From: Kalmusia sp. IMI 367209 | Lineage: Eukaryota; Ascomycota; Dothideomycetes; Pleosporales; Didymosphaeriaceae | DNA: 64,000 nt | Assembly (NCBI GenBank): GCA_027946365.1 | Contig: JAPEUQ010000002.1 | Coordinates: forward strand, 2,790,001-2,854,000 | Direction: 5' to 3' | Shown: piece by piece, positions 10,877 through 23,695 of the stretch | Layout of the letters: every line of letters starts with the position of its first letter | How positions within the stretch are numbered: position 1 is the first letter of the stretch | The notes under the pieces: model-generated | What the model was told of the DNA's origin: nothing | Databases searched by the model: none | Seen by the model: only the letters and a program-made list of their open reading frames with translations | Position numbers and translations under genes: made by a program

Positions 10877-12526
10877 ATGGTGCTTTTTGGAAAGAAGCAA
10901 GATGCGCTACCTGCGCAAGATGTGATCGCGCACAGTGGGGTGGAGAAGGACCTAGGGACGGATAAAATTGAAAGAGATGCGGAAGTCGGTGCGCAAGTCC
11001 AGATGCAGATTGATCCTGAGATGGAGAGGAGAGTGAGGAGGAAGCTGGATTGGCATATCATTCCGCTGGTGTCTGCATTGTACTTGCTCGCATTTTTAGA
11101 CCGATCAAACATCGGGTAGGTGTTCGACCACGCCCAGGATCTTACAGTATTACAATGGCTGATGTATTGCAATCTAGAAATGCGCGTATTGCTGGCATGA
11201 GAGAAGATCTCGAACTCGATGGCGAACGGTACGACTGGCTCCTCACCATCTTCTATATCTCGTACATCATCTTCGAATTCCAGGCCATCATGTGGAAACT
11301 CGTCCCGCCGCATCGCTGGGCTGCGTTTGTCGTGTTCGGCTGGGGCCTGGTGTCGACGGTGCAGGCGGCTATTCATACGTGGGAGGCTGAGATGGCGCTG
11401 CGGTTCTTCATGGGAATGACTGAGGCTGGATATGGACCTGGAATACCATACCTGCTGTCGTTCTTCTATCTTAGACATGAACTCGGACTTAGGGCAGGTT
11501 TGTTTCTGAGTGCAGCTCCGCTGGCGAATACGTTTGCTGGTGCGCTGGCATATGGAATTACGAGCGGCCATCCTGGAATTGCGAAATGGAGGGTGCTGTT
11601 CTTGGTTGAGGGATTGCCAACGATTGTTATGGCGGCGGTTGCGTGGTTTTTCCTGCCTGACAGTCCGGAGAAAGCGAAGTTCTTGAACGAGGAAGAAAAG
11701 CTGATAGTAAAGGCTCGAGGTGTGCGACAAGCTGGTGCTGCGACTAGAGTTGGGGGGTGTGAACTGGAAAGAGTTCGGCCAGGGCCTCACTGATCCGAAA
11801 GGGTGGATCCTTGGGGTAAGTGGCCAAAAGCTCGCCAATCTACAGTGCTGACAGAGACGATAGCTGATGTACTTTTCCTGTAATGTCTCTTTCAGCAGCC
11901 TCCCAGTCTTTCTACCCACCATCCTCAACGAGATGGGTTTCTCGGCAATCAACGCGCAGGGACTAACAGCACCGCCCTTCTTCCTCTCCTTCTTGATCAC
12001 GATCATCACACCCTATGTCGCAGACCGCACACAGCAGCGTGGCATCATGCTGGTCCTCCTCACTACCATTGGAGGAACGGGTTATATCATCCTCGCAGCC
12101 GCAAAGAGCGTGGGAGCTCGCTACTTCGGCGTCTTCATGGCTGCCGCTGGCATCTTCCCTGCCATTGCGAATATTTTACCATGGGTGTTGAACAATCAGG
12201 GTTCAGATACGCGCCGCGGAGCCGGTATTGTGCTGCTCAATCTCATCGGACAATGCGGGCCGCTCCTCGGGACGCGCATGTATCCGAGCAATGAAGGCCC
12301 GTTCTATGTGAAGGGCCAGTCTGTCTGCGCAGCATTTATGTTTTTCACGACATTCTTGGTAGTAGTTCTAAGGACGTTGCTCGTATGGGAGAACAAGAAA
12401 TTGGACAAGAAGTACGGTACAGTAGCGCAGCAGAGACAGGCTCTGCAAGAAGCGGCGCAGAGAGGAGAGGCGAAGGATGAGGTGGCTGTTGAGAACTATG
12501 GGCCTTTATTTAGATATGTGTTGTAG
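10877..12526 (+). CDS. MFS transporter, allantoate/anion:cation symporter type, with a +1 frame break
   Basis: Exons 10877-11115, 11178-11815 and 11864-12526 with introns of 62 and 48 nt. The fold is a 12-helix MFS permease of the Dal5/ACS family. It opens with the LDWHIIPLVSALYLLAFLDRSNIGNAR block of helix 1 and keeps YFSCNVSF, GLTAPPFFLSF, NILPWVLNNQG and WENKKLDKKYG near the end. Such carriers import small organic anions, allantoate, nicotinate or vitamins across the plasma membrane; the substrate is not readable. The joined exons total 1540 nt, one too many. The frame is lost in a G6 run (11752-11757). Counting five G there restores family-like sequence reading GGVNWKEFGQGL and a 512 aa protein. 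This may be a sequencing error, a natural null allele or an early pseudogene. Confidence 0.85.
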
Positions 12527-12903
12527 GTGATGGGCTAGAGAGAAGGGCTGCTAGCTGCGGCAAGTGGGCACGCGACCAAAGTCTCGAGTCCGCACCGCAC
12601 ATCCAGGTTAGATGCCGGAAAAAAGCTCGGTGGGCAATTGGAAAGCAATTTTGAGCGCTAGAGATATGCATGAATGCAATCGATCGGCTTGAACAGGCGA
12701 AGGAAGCGAGGCTAGGAGAAGGCCAGAGCCGTGGCGCTTTGGCCACCATTGTCGTCACTTCTCAACAGGCCGCGGATAGTTCGAGAGCGCCCAGCTGCAA
12801 GCTCTTGTTCGCTCACGCCGTGCGGAGAGCCCACTATTTATTCCCATCTGCTGTTGCTGCACCATCGCCTCGCATTATCTGTCGCCATTCATTCGCTCTT
12901 GTC
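12527..12903. other. Promoter and 5' leader of the CorA gene
   Basis: An in-frame ATG exists at 12670, but the peptide between 12670 and 12903 looks like leader sequence. The ATG at 12904 starts the low-complexity region usual for these proteins. Confidence 0.4.
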
Positions 12904-15551
12904 ATGGCCTCCAATGCCCGCGACGAGCGCTCCACTGCGCCTGGACAGGCCTCCCAAGCTGCTGCTCCACGCCCAGGTGCAGCAGCATCCAGCAGCACCA
13001 CGGCCGCGCAGAACGAAGCAAGCGGCGCTGCAGCTCCAGCGAAGAAGCGCAAGCACAGAGGGGGCAAGAAACGACGCAATCGCAGGCAATCGTTCGCTAA
13101 CACGCTGGGATCGGGCGACATGACCGACGATGCCCGCCCGAGCCTGGCAGATGTCGCGGCTACCTCGTCGCGCGGCAGTTCCAGCTTTTACCGCCTGCGC
13201 CAGAAGCGCAGCAATGATAGCCTGGAAAGCGAGGCCCTGCTGGACCACCGGGACCAGCCCATCACCTTGCAGACGCGCCGTCCGAGTGTGCAGGTGTCCC
13301 AGCTGCTCTCGCCACCCCAGCGACGCTCCACCCAACACCACAATCGCTCCGGTCTCTCGCACCAGCAACAGACCTCCGACAGTGAACACGATGAAGATGA
13401 AGCTGATGATAGGACGCCGCTCATGTCCTCGTCGATACGAGACATCAGATCAGGAAACTACGGGGGTGCCAGCAATACGGCTGGCATCCGACAGCGTAGG
13501 GGAAGCAGGTCCTCAGGTGCATCTAATGGCATGCTAGACGCACAATTTGCTTTCCAACACCATTCGCAGACCAATCTTGCCGACTACGATGTCAACAACC
13601 CACCCTCCGTGCCCGCCAGCCCTGTACTTGGCCCAGATTTGAACAGCTATGGCGATGTCATGCTTCCGGCAGATATGCAACATGGCAACTCTCGACCAGA
13701 TAGCAGTGGAAGCAAGAGCAGGTCTCGAGACATGCTCATTGACATCGATGAGGAACCTACCCCGACGCAGACATTCGAATCTGCCCCGGCATCCCCCCCT
13801 GCGGCGAACGACTTGCGGCGCCGCATGACACTCTCAGCCGCCGAAGATGTTTGCTTCCCTCTGGAAGGCATGTCAGAAATTGGACAAGAGGACTACATGC
13901 ATCGCCAAGAAGGCGGCGATATGCGTCAGCGCCGCAGACGTCGCCGGTGGCCAGACTTGGGTGTTCTTGAAGCTTGGTCGCACGAGGAAAAGGAACAACG
14001 TACCATGGAAGGCATGCGTGCTCGCAAAGTCAGTGAGCCTTTGATGGTGGACGGGCGTCTCCGCCCACAGAAACGCACATGGCACCGGGACGCTGAAGAC
14101 GCGCCGTTTCGCTTCACCTATTTCAACGAAGAATTCGACAACACGATCCATAGTCAGTCTATCAGTGAACTTCTTCAGCCTGGTCAGACATTTCGACAGC
14201 TCTTCATTCCCGATCCACCAATATTAGAAGACAGCACTGACGATGAGACTGACGATGAAGACGGTATGACAAGTATGACGAGCATAAACGGACTTTCTAG
14301 GGCAACAACAAAAACACCGAATAGACTGAACCCAAAGCAGTCGTCTTCCGGAGAACAAACGCGCTCCAGCACCCCTGGACAGACTACTCCCAAACCGCGC
14401 CAAGAGCAAGAGAAGCCGCCGCGGTATGGTCCGCGGCCGGCCTTCTGGCTAGACGTATTATCCCCGACCGATGCGGAAATGAAAGTGATCTCAAAAGCTT
14501 TCGGAATACATCCCCTAACAGCCGAAGATATATTGATGCAAGAGCAGCGCGAAAAGGTCGAACTTTTCAAACACTACTACTTCATCAATTACCGGACGTT
14601 TGAGCAGGATGAAAACAGTGAAAACTACTTGGAGCCTGTCAATCTGTACGTCGTCGTTTTCCGGGAAGGTGTCATCAGTTTCCATTTTTCTATGACGCCT
14701 CATCCTGCCAACGTTCGACGCCGCATCCGTCAACTAAAGGATTATCTCATCCTGAGCCCAGATTGGATATCGTACGCTATCATTGACGACATTACTGACG
14801 CCTATGCGCCCCTCATTGAGCGAATAGAAGAAGAGGTCGACGACATTGACGAAGCGATATTGAGATCGTACTCAGAAGAAGATGAGAAAGAATCTAAAAA
14901 GAAGAAGGACCCTTTCAACATCCTTAGTGAGAAGGATTCTGACGATGGAGAAGGTGGTGGCGGTCGGGACATGCTCCGAAGAGTCGGCGAGGCTCGCAAA
15001 AGGGTCATGACCCTGTACCGTCTTCTTAGTACGAAGGCGGACGTCATTAAGGGATTTGCAAAGAGGTGCAATGAGCAGTGGGACGTTGCGCCGCGTAGCG
15101 AAATTGGTCTGTACTTGGGTGATATCCAAGATCATATTGTGACAATGACTGCTAATCTGGGTCACTACGAGAAGTGAGTTGTCAACGTATCGCAGTCTCT
15201 CAAATATGCTAATAACGTACCAGCCTTCTTTCACGCTCACATAGCAACTACCTCGCTCATATAAACATTCGAATGAACGAGCGTCAGGAACAGACTTCAG
15301 ATATCCTTGGCAAGCTCACCGTTCTTGGAACCATAGTCCTGCCCATGAATGTTGTCACAGGTATCTGGGGCATGAATTGTAAGTCTTGTACAAGGATTTT
15401 TCACAAACATAACTGCTAACACTATGCTCTAGGCCTCGTACCTGGCCAGGATATAGAAAATCTGAATTGGTTCTGGGGTATCACAGGCAGTTTGATCGCG
15501 TTCGGTTTGAGCTGTTACTTCATCGCGAAGAAAATTTTCGGCATCGTATAG
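12904..15551 (+). CDS. MNR2-like: CorA-family Mg2+ transporter, Mnr2/Alr type
   Basis: Exons 12904-15173, 15224-15378 and 15433-15551 (introns 50 and 54 nt) give 847 aa. The long acidic/basic, Ser-rich N-terminal region (about 1-500) ends in the conserved cytosolic domain starting at FWLDVLSPTDAEM. The second exon encodes ENLLSRSHSNYLAHI and IVLPMNVVTGIWGMN, the signature of fungal Alr/Mnr2 proteins. The GMN motif closes the first of two C-terminal membrane helices; the second lies in WFWGITGSLIAFGLSCYF. Family members form pentameric Mg2+ channels in the plasma membrane (Alr1) or vacuole (Mnr2). Length and the N-terminal RRGGKKRRNRRQS-like stretch favour the Mnr2 branch. All key motifs are intact. 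Confidence 0.93.
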
Positions 15552-16719
15552 TAGACAGGTCCGGTGAAAAGTCTGTTCGGCATAGTTTGGATAGAGACAT
15601 TTGCTATTAGTGTCGCGTACATCGCGGGGTGCACTATTTGTGGTCTCGCTTTTGCATTAGATGGTCCAATAGCAGATCACAAGCCCAGTCTCAACAAGGG
15701 CCGAGATATCTAGGGACACACATAATGGATTCGGGGCAGCATGTGGATGTTTTGTAGGATAGGTTATCTGGCTGTTTTGGTATATATATTTGGTATAGGC
15801 AACGAATTACCAATTAGGGAACAAGCGCTACATTGAGCAGATGCTCATGTCATTATCGTACAAGTTCGCGTGTGTTTTGAACAGTGTTCGACTATGTTTT
15901 CGTATGCTGCAAGCCATTTCCCTTTCTCTTCTGCGCCCGTCATCCTTGACTCCATGTGATTCACAGCGTCGCTTGATCTCTCGAGAGGGATGGTGTATTG
16001 CACTGGTCCAGGAGACTGTAACATAGTCAGCATGAGGGGATGGTTCAAACAAGCATTCATACTGAACGTCCTTGTAGTCTATGATGTGTGTATTGGTACT
16101 GGTTTGCGTCCACCATCTCGCGGCTGCGTGTCTTGTGTGGTTTTCGGAGGCATGATTAGAAGAAGGATTTGGATAGGTATGAGTCTGAGCTCTGTCGTGG
16201 CCTTGTAGGTTGTCTTCGCAAAAATGGAAGCAAAGGATTAAAAACTTGTACTGTGCAAATTACACTTCTGCTACAAAGTTTGATTGATCAGAGCAATGGT
16301 TGAACTTCGTAGTCGACATGCTGGGCTTTATACAGTCGAGTTTGACAAAGCTGTTCTCACATCTATACATCTCGCATCGTTCTATGTCGACTTCTTTACA
16401 TCTCATAGCATACGATGCTAGACAATTCAGCCATCGCACAAATGTGCTGCAGTCCAATTATGCACCCAATCAACCACGAAGTCACGTAGGGGTCGGAACT
16501 TACTATTGGCTAAAGCAGGGGGATGAATGCGAAGTGAGCTGCAGCACCGCCACATCGCCACACCATTCGCACATTTGTGCTGTCGCGGACCTAGACTTTA
16601 GCTCAGCCTTGTGGATTGGAAGGCATCAAACGGATGTTTTCTCGCGGTCTCGGTCGAGTTTCCTCTCCTACGCGTTATCCTCGACATCGTCACTGCGACC
16701 GCAACCTAAGATCTTCGCA
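15552..16719. other. Intergenic, no supported gene
   Basis: About 1.2 kb between the CorA gene and the zinc-finger gene. The downstream reading frame stays open back to about 16300, but an AT-rich, start-poor composition argues that this part is leader rather than coding. No repeats stand out. Confidence 0.45.
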
Positions 16720-19700
16720 ATGCTTTTTGATCCGATCAAAGTTGACCTCCGTGAGGAATTCGAGGATATTCAAAAGGGGCCCCAGGAAAGTAGAGACGAA
16801 AAGGTAATATTCGTCGTCAATGATCCTCGTAGAGAGCGGGAAGAAGCCAGTAGCGCGCGAAAACCTCGACAGAGGCGGACATCAATACCCTCAGGTTCAC
16901 GCAGCTCCAAACGCCGAGATGTCAGCTATTACGACTCACCGTCTGGCGTCGTTGTAGAGACTGATAGTAACACGCGCTCCGGCTCCAGGGAGTCTACGGA
17001 ACGCAGGCGCGTAGTCCACACAAATCGTCCTCTCGAAATCCGTATACAGCCTGAGCACACTTCACGTCCACACGACACGAGCTACTATGGGTTTCCACCA
17101 AGGCCCCATTCCGGTTCTGGACCTACATCCACACCAAACCCTCTCGGCGCTGCTCTCGAAATCACTCTCCCGGTTGCCTCCAGAAGGTACTTGACGTTTG
17201 AAACATCCCGCTATACAGGGCAGCCGCCTCATCCGATCATGCCAGCTCCACCAGGAAAGCTCACCCCGCCTTCTTCTCAACCTTCCAGTCGGTCTCCCTC
17301 AGATTCTTCCACCCGATCAACACATTCATCTCACGCTGTCGTACCACTGTCTCGACATCTGCCTGTCATCATCCACTTCGCCCCTTCTCTGCTGCCTTCG
17401 CCAAGGCACCCGGAGGCCCATTCTGTTCGCCCTTCCAATCTTCATAATCTAAAATCCGAGTTTGAATTCGAGTCTGATTTCGAGTCTGATTTCGAGTCTG
17501 AATCCGAATCTGAATCCGAGTCTGGATCTGAGTCTGGATCCGAGTCTGAATTCGAGTTAGAATACGAGTCCGAGTCTAATTCAGAAGCAAACGTCGAAGG
17601 TGGGAACAACCGGGCGCTCGTACCGCTTCGTATAACAAAAGCAACCCCGGCAGACCTTTCTGGAGAGAATCAACGCAAGGAATATGATGAGCGTTACAGA
17701 AAGCAAGACGTACAAGCTCAGGGCAAGCAGCGAGAGGCTGCTCATGTTATCCAATCACACCGTTCCGACATCATGACGCTTCAAAAGATCATGTTGAATC
17801 GTCGCAGGCGAGCACTAGAGCTAAAACAAAAAGAGATCACGGCACGCGCTGCCGATAAGGAGGAAAAGATCGAGGAAGGGGAAAAACCAAATTCAGTGTC
17901 TACAAATGCAGCGGCACTGGCGGGACTAGGCAAGCACAAGCAGCAAAAGGTTCCCGAGAGAGAGGAAGCACGTCAGAAGAAACAAGAACAGGCAACACTA
18001 CTTCTCGGGGCGAAGTTGCGGTTAGTACGCGAGTGTGAAGCTGCTGAGCAGCGTGAGCGGGAGAATCGGGCTGCCCTTCTTCACCAGCAGAAAAATGATT
18101 TCACCGACTCTAAAGGACAAAGTCGACCTATAGTCTCTGAGTTCAGTACTCCGGAAAGAGATATTCCCGATTCCTCAAAAAGAAATGACACGCACAATGT
18201 CCACAAAAAGGAGGTCAAAAGGCGTGGAATCTCGATCGCCGGACGTGGAGAATGCTTCATTCGGCAAAAGGGCGAAGAGAAGAACCGATCTATGCCAACT
18301 CTATATACTGACTATATAGTAGATTCGCTCAGCGTTTTGAGTCGTGAACCTCCCAATAAGACTAAAAAGCGGCCTCCCCTCCTTCGAAAAGTGAAGAAAA
18401 GCGACCTAAGAAGCGAAGCCATATCTCAGTATAAGAAGGATTCGACTGTCTCAGCAAGTGACGAAGGAGAAATTAAGGCTGAAACTAGCCAAAAGAGTTC
18501 ATTAGGGAGTGTCGAGGGTACTGACGACATATCACACTGTGACGTCAGCATCCAAACCGCACTCGAATCTGCCATGAACGTAGTCAAAAGCCTTCTACTT
18601 CGAGATCTACTCCACTATACTCTATCTGAAGCTCCGAATACGGTAGAAGGGTCTACATCTTCAGGTAGAAGTTCAAGTGACGGTATAATCGAAAGTGCGA
18701 GCACAACACCATCGGCACTTTCGTTGAGTTATCCGAAAAGCAACAAGAGCGTGAAACGTGTTCGGGGAGGTGGACGTGATTCTGGTGATGGTGGAGGCGG
18801 CTCAAGTGACGACGACGACCGGCCTAAAAAGAAGAGCTCATCCGGTCGATTTGCACCACGAAGATTGAAATGTCCATTTTATCAACGTCAACCGGAGAAA
18901 TATACCAAAGCCGCTTGCAGAGGTGAAGGCTTCGTGGACATGGCCAAGCTGAAGGACCACTTAAAACGCGTTCATACCCAGCCGTTGCGTTGTTCGAGAT
19001 GCCGGATGGAGATGAATTCCGAGGATGAGCTGGAGGAACACCTAAATCAAGACGAAATTTGCAAAAAACGACCCGAACCCCAGGATGACCGCATACGTCC
19101 ACAGATGCTCAAGAAACTGGACTTCAAAAAGGCGCCATTTGCGACCGCGAAAAACATGGAGGAGAAGTGGAAGATGATGTACAAGGTATTATTCGCTGGA
19201 GATCCTAACTCGAGTATTCCGTCACCTTGTAAGTTAAACATGCCACCTGAAAATAATTTAATAAATTGACATAGGTTCCAGATGACCGCAACACACTGTC
19301 CCCAGACCTAGCCCACGCCCTCGCTGAAGCACTTGAGGAAGAACTCACATGCGAACTCACGCCCATTCTTGAACCTATTGTGGCACGCATCAAGGAGCAC
19401 ATTCCTTCAATCATCCATAGATGTCAAGTCAGACTAGCCCGCGAAGCCACTCTTACAGGCGAGGAAATCTCGAATACACCATGTGCGAAACCTTCCAGTG
19501 TGAGCAGTAGGAGTGATAGTAAGCCAGTAGAATCACGTGACAAAGTCAAGAGAATTAATCCGACCTCGTCATCTCAGTGCTCGGGTAGCAACTTTGAGGT
19601 CGCGCCACGCCGAGGGAAGGCCGTGAGTAAGGAGAAAGGAAATCAATCACGATGTTCGACGCATCAAGGCACAACTTCAGGAGCCAGCACAGAGAGCGAA

Positions 19701-20090
19701 GAGGGGAAGATTGCTTCTTCCCGAATCAGTTTGGACCACAGCATTGTTGATGCAGACGTCACACCATACATCGACTTCAACACTACCATGGGTGGTATTA
19801 CCCTCAGCGATACGGACAATTCGTCTCCTTTTGCCTTTCCATCCGACTATAACCAAATCGCTCAAGCGACGGATCTGACTATGCCACACTCTTTGGCTAT
19901 ATTTGCCACCCCGGATGGAGCATTTCGGCCTTACCACAATGACCCGCATCTGTACGGCGGTTCTACTCCTCCCGATATACAACACCGGAGAAAGGGACCA
20001 GCTGCAAAAAACGAGCAGAATAGCAACGTATGCATTGATGCTCAGGCAACAAGCTGGGATGATGACGTTCTAGACTCCGATTTTTTCTAG
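16720..20090 (+). CDS. Large disordered protein with C2H2-like zinc-binding region
   Basis: Exons 16720-19228 and 19282-20090 (53 nt intron, GTAAGT to TTCCAG) give 1105 aa. Most of the protein is low complexity: basic/Ser-rich to about residue 240, an acidic Ser/Glu/Phe repeat tract at about 245-290 (DNA about 17457-17600), then a highly charged helical region rich in Glu, Lys and Arg. Near residues 705-780 lies the conserved part: LKCPFYQRQPEKY, an AACRGEGF segment, a KLKDHLKRVH histidine pair, then CSRCRMEMNSEDELEEHL. This is the zinc-finger block seen in many ascomycete hypothetical proteins, often beside NLR-like genes. Function is unknown; a nucleic-acid or protein-binding regulator is likely. 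The start at 16720 is chosen because the upstream open frame has no protein-like character. Confidence 0.75.
17457..17600 (+). repeat. In-frame Ser-Glu/Phe codon repeat
   Basis: A GA/TC-rich repeat of hexamer-like units such as gagtct, gaatcc and gagtctgatttc, encoding alternating Ser and Glu/Asp/Phe. It lies inside the zinc-finger gene and keeps its frame, so length changes by whole units would be tolerated. Confidence 0.8.
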
Positions 20091-21260
20091 TTTCTGGGTA
20101 ATGTGGTGTCTATAGAAGAAAAGATCAAAGATTCCCTACTTTTATCAGTATAGAACGAATGAAACATGCATTGTGATCTCAATAGCTACATACTGAATTC
20201 TCTGAAGACTAAGTACGTTTGCCTTCGAAGGTGGACAAAAGACGACTTTCTACAGTGTTTCATACTTTACACTCTGTCCGAATGAGCTAGTTAAGGCTGA
20301 TATGAAGTCCTATAGAACTTCGTTGATGATCAAATTGAATGGTACGGCGATGTAATAATAACTGGCTGCCTCTATAGGGGACTATATGTGCGTTGTGTAA
20401 TTCTGATCTCCTGATTGTCTACATCTAGTGCCGGTATCCACCTTCATCCTCTCAATCATACTTTCAAGCTGATAATGAAGCAATTCTCGTCTTACTACCC
20501 GCCGTCGATATCGAATCCGTCATCTTGAATTCAGGCCGATAACAGCACCGCAGAATTATTTGACTATTGACGAAATGGTCCTGTATTTATGATATTGACG
20601 TTAAGCACATCGAAATCTTCGGATATACTGGCAATGTTGCACAAGATACATCACGGTTTCTTATAGAAGGTCTGACCATGTACTAATATGGCAAGTATTT
20701 CTAAATTGGCCTTCGTCAAAATCCATGCTACTTTTAGAATCAACACGGTAACATGGTACCGTCCCAGTTCCAGAATGACCCCGTTTCTTCCAACGTCATT
20801 TTACCTATCACAGAGTACATGTCCTCGATGGAGTCCTTTTGGCTGACTCGACTTTTCTAGCTGTTCGAACGAGTAGCAACAACTCTAGGGTTGATCGCTA
20901 TAACGATTACGTTCATGCCCCGCTTTCTGAAATCCATGGCTGTTGCGCGTTGCTTGACTCAGACCTGCTTTTGCACCGTGCATGTGCCGTGCATGTGCCC
21001 TGATCCTATACGTTGCCTTTCAACGAGACACAACCGTGCCGTGCTCATGTATGCACAGCACGGGCCAATGCGGTGAGCTGAACTGCGAGGTTACACAAGT
21101 CGTGTTTGTGACCTTGAGGGGAGGCTCTTCTTGTAAGCAAACATTTGGAGCCCATGATTCGGACTCGCACACCATCCATTTTTCGAGGCAACTCTTCTCG
21201 TTCCTAGTGCCGCTGCGTTTTCAGTCCTATCTTAACGTCTCCTCTAGCCAAGCATCTAGG
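20091..21260. other. Intergenic, no supported gene
   Basis: About 1.2 kb of mixed composition between the zinc-finger gene and the amidase. A short direct repeat (ccgtgcatgtg, twice) occurs at about 20977-21000. No domain-bearing frame was found. Confidence 0.45.
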
Positions 21261-21460
21261 ATGGCGACTCCGCTTCAATTTCTTCCCCAGTGCTTGATTG
21301 TGCAGCTAGGAGATATCAAATACCTTCTTCGTAGTCGCGTTGAAGTATGAAGTCAACAGGAGATCCTACAATGATGTAATTTGCTCCTAACGTCGTGGGT
21401 AGTACGAATTACCTCGCGATACGCCGGCCTCGGACAACTTTCCCGCCCCCTGTTGTTGTG

Positions 21461-23695
21461 ATGTCGCTCATCGACGTTCCCATCTCCCTCACTGCCATCC
21501 ACGACAGACTTACCCACTTCGAATCTGAGGATGATGTGTACAACAACAGCTTCATTTCCGGAGGATATATTATAATCCAGCAACCATGTAATCGGGCAAG
21601 AGAAACGCTTCCTACTGACGTGAAGGAGTATCTAAGTGCAAGGTCAACAAAGCTTTTGGAATTAAACGAGAGCTTATCAGAGGGGCCTTACTTCGCTGTT
21701 GGCCAATGCCTACATCAAGCCTGGAGGCTGTATCCTGACTTCCTGTCCGCATTTGCTGTGGTAGTGGTCCCAGATGATGAATCCAGCTCCAACGAGACGT
21801 CCAAAGCCTTCCAAAAGTATGATCTTACGCCTATGGAGTATAGTAATTGACCCGAATAGGTATCGTGCGATTCAAAATGCTGCTTTCACAGACGCTACAG
21901 CTGCTGTGAGTGTACCCGTCCCTTCCCGCCTTTATTACACAAAAACCGACGCGCAACCGTACGCTGGACTCCGTGTCGCGGTCAAAGATAATATGCATCT
22001 TGGGGGGTATCACTACCAGCCTTGGAAATCGTGCGTATGCAGAGCTCTACGGCAAGCAAGATACGACTGCGGATTACATCATGTCTTTGCAGGAAAAGGG
22101 AGCAGTTATCGTAGGAAAAACCAAGTTATCGGCCTTTGCAGGGTCTGAGGTACCACCAAATCAGTGTATAGATTACTTCCCCCCATGGAATGCTCGAGGG
22201 GATGGCTACCAAGGACCATCCGGAAGCTCTAGTGGGGCAGCAGCAGTAATCGCTGGCTATCCATGGATAGATGCGTCACTATGTACAGACAGTATGCCAA
22301 TCATTCCTTGACTAGATGAAGCTAATACCAGGCAGCAAGTGGCAGTCTGCGCTTTCCATCTTCTTCTCATGGCACATGGGGTCACCGAGTGACTTGGGGT
22401 GCGGTGTCTATGAAAGGCATTGTGCCCGCCGTTCAGTGTGTATTTCGATGCATCTGCCTTTTGTGCACTAATCCATGATTTCAGAGCTTATGACAATCTC
22501 GGCTTGCTAGCTCGGACCCCAGAAAGAATTCATGACCTGCTCGCGTTAGCAGTTGACAAAGGTTGCCTCACAAAGGTAGGTCGTCTTTGACATTCGTATA
22601 CTTCGATCTTCGTCGAGTGTTGCACTCACTACCGTTGCAGCCGAATCGTTTGATATATCCGACGGACTGGTTTCCGCATTCAAATGAAAATCAACAAGCG
22701 ATGGTCGATACGTTCGTGGAGAAGCTAGAGCAATACCTTGGCATTACTGCTACAAGATTGTCCATATTGGAGAAGTGGAAACGTTCCACCCCGGTGGACG
22801 CACAAGAATCACTCATTGACTATCTAGACATGGCAAGTGCTGGCACCACCTCCATGGTCCATTCCACACTAATATAATCAGAGTGCGTTCACTGTCAATG
22901 GTTGGTACGGTTACCATAACTTCGATGCATTTCGCCAAGGCTACCTGGAAAAATTCGGGAAGAAGCCTTACGTCAGTCCCAGTCATACAGCACGATGGTG
23001 AGTGAGCATGGGAACGCTACTGTGCTGCTGGGTAAGTCATGGCTGATTTCAACTTTAGGGCCAAAAATGCCAAATACACCGAGGCAGATCGAGATGAGAG
23101 CCTGGCAAAGATCAAGGTCTTCAAAGACTGGTGGAATGAGCATATTTGGAATGTTGATGACGCGGGAGCGTATACAATTATGATTGTACCTCAGGGTAGG
23201 CCTGGAGCTAATTATAGGGATAGGATTTCAAACTCGTCGTACGTGCCTTGTACCATATGTTGCCGATCATTGCTGAGTAGACATACAGAGGGGGCGACTC
23301 GGGTCCGGATACCAAATCGTACGACGAGATTTTCATTACTTCCATGCTGGGCTGTCCTCAGCTTATTGTTCCAAGTAAGTTCACTGCCTTGTTATGATGC
23401 TTAGCTACTTACAACCGTAGTTGGTCAGAATCCGTACGAGTCAGAAGTGTCCGGCGTGGAAGAGTATGCCCCAATTGTGACAACACTTATTGGGCCTTCG
23501 TGTAAGTCGGAATATTTCTGTTGCCGATCGTATTGACTCAATTTGATACCAGACTCTGATCAAAGCCTCGTCGAACTGGCCTCGGCGGTGCTACAGAAAG
23601 CGGGCTGGCCGACTTCCATTCTTACAGGACGTCTGATGTTTGAGAAGGGTGATAATGAACGTAACACGGCACCGGCACTAAAGCAGAAACTGTGA
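21461..23695 (+). CDS. Amidase-signature protein, ten exons, one +1 frame break
   Basis: Exons: 21461-21816, 21860-22291, 22336-22435, 22485-22575, 22641-22832, 22882-22997, 23059-23238, 23289-23374, 23421-23501 and 23553-23695. Introns are 43-65 nt. The amidase signature is clear: GLRVAVKDN with the catalytic Lys, GPSGSSSGAAA with the Gly/Ser-rich motif, then TDTSGSLRFPSSSHG with the cis-Ser region. These enzymes hydrolyse amides through a Ser-cisSer-Lys triad. An extra ~150-residue N-terminal region before the core resembles longer fungal amidases. The intron after YLDM is GC-AG (GCAAGT donor at 22833). The exons sum to 1777 nt, one too many: the frame breaks in a G6 run at 22002-22007 just after the catalytic-Lys motif, and five G would restore it (591 aa). 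An upstream exon around 21261-21350 (ending QLGDIKYLL) is possible but its join is unclear. Confidence 0.8.

Noticed and set aside
11720..11747. 28 nt intron (GTGTGC to ACTAG) to explain the MFS frame shift
   Set aside because: It would restore frame but is far shorter than any other intron here and would delete family-like residues (ARGVRQAG).
10852..12009. 385-codon minus-strand open frame
   Set aside because: It is antisense to the MFS transporter exons, which have clear family motifs; composition is Arg/Ser-rich as expected for a shadow frame.
12670..12903. Upstream ATG at 12670 as the start of the CorA transporter
   Set aside because: The added 78 residues are not protein-like for this family; the ATG at 12904 gives the usual low-complexity start.
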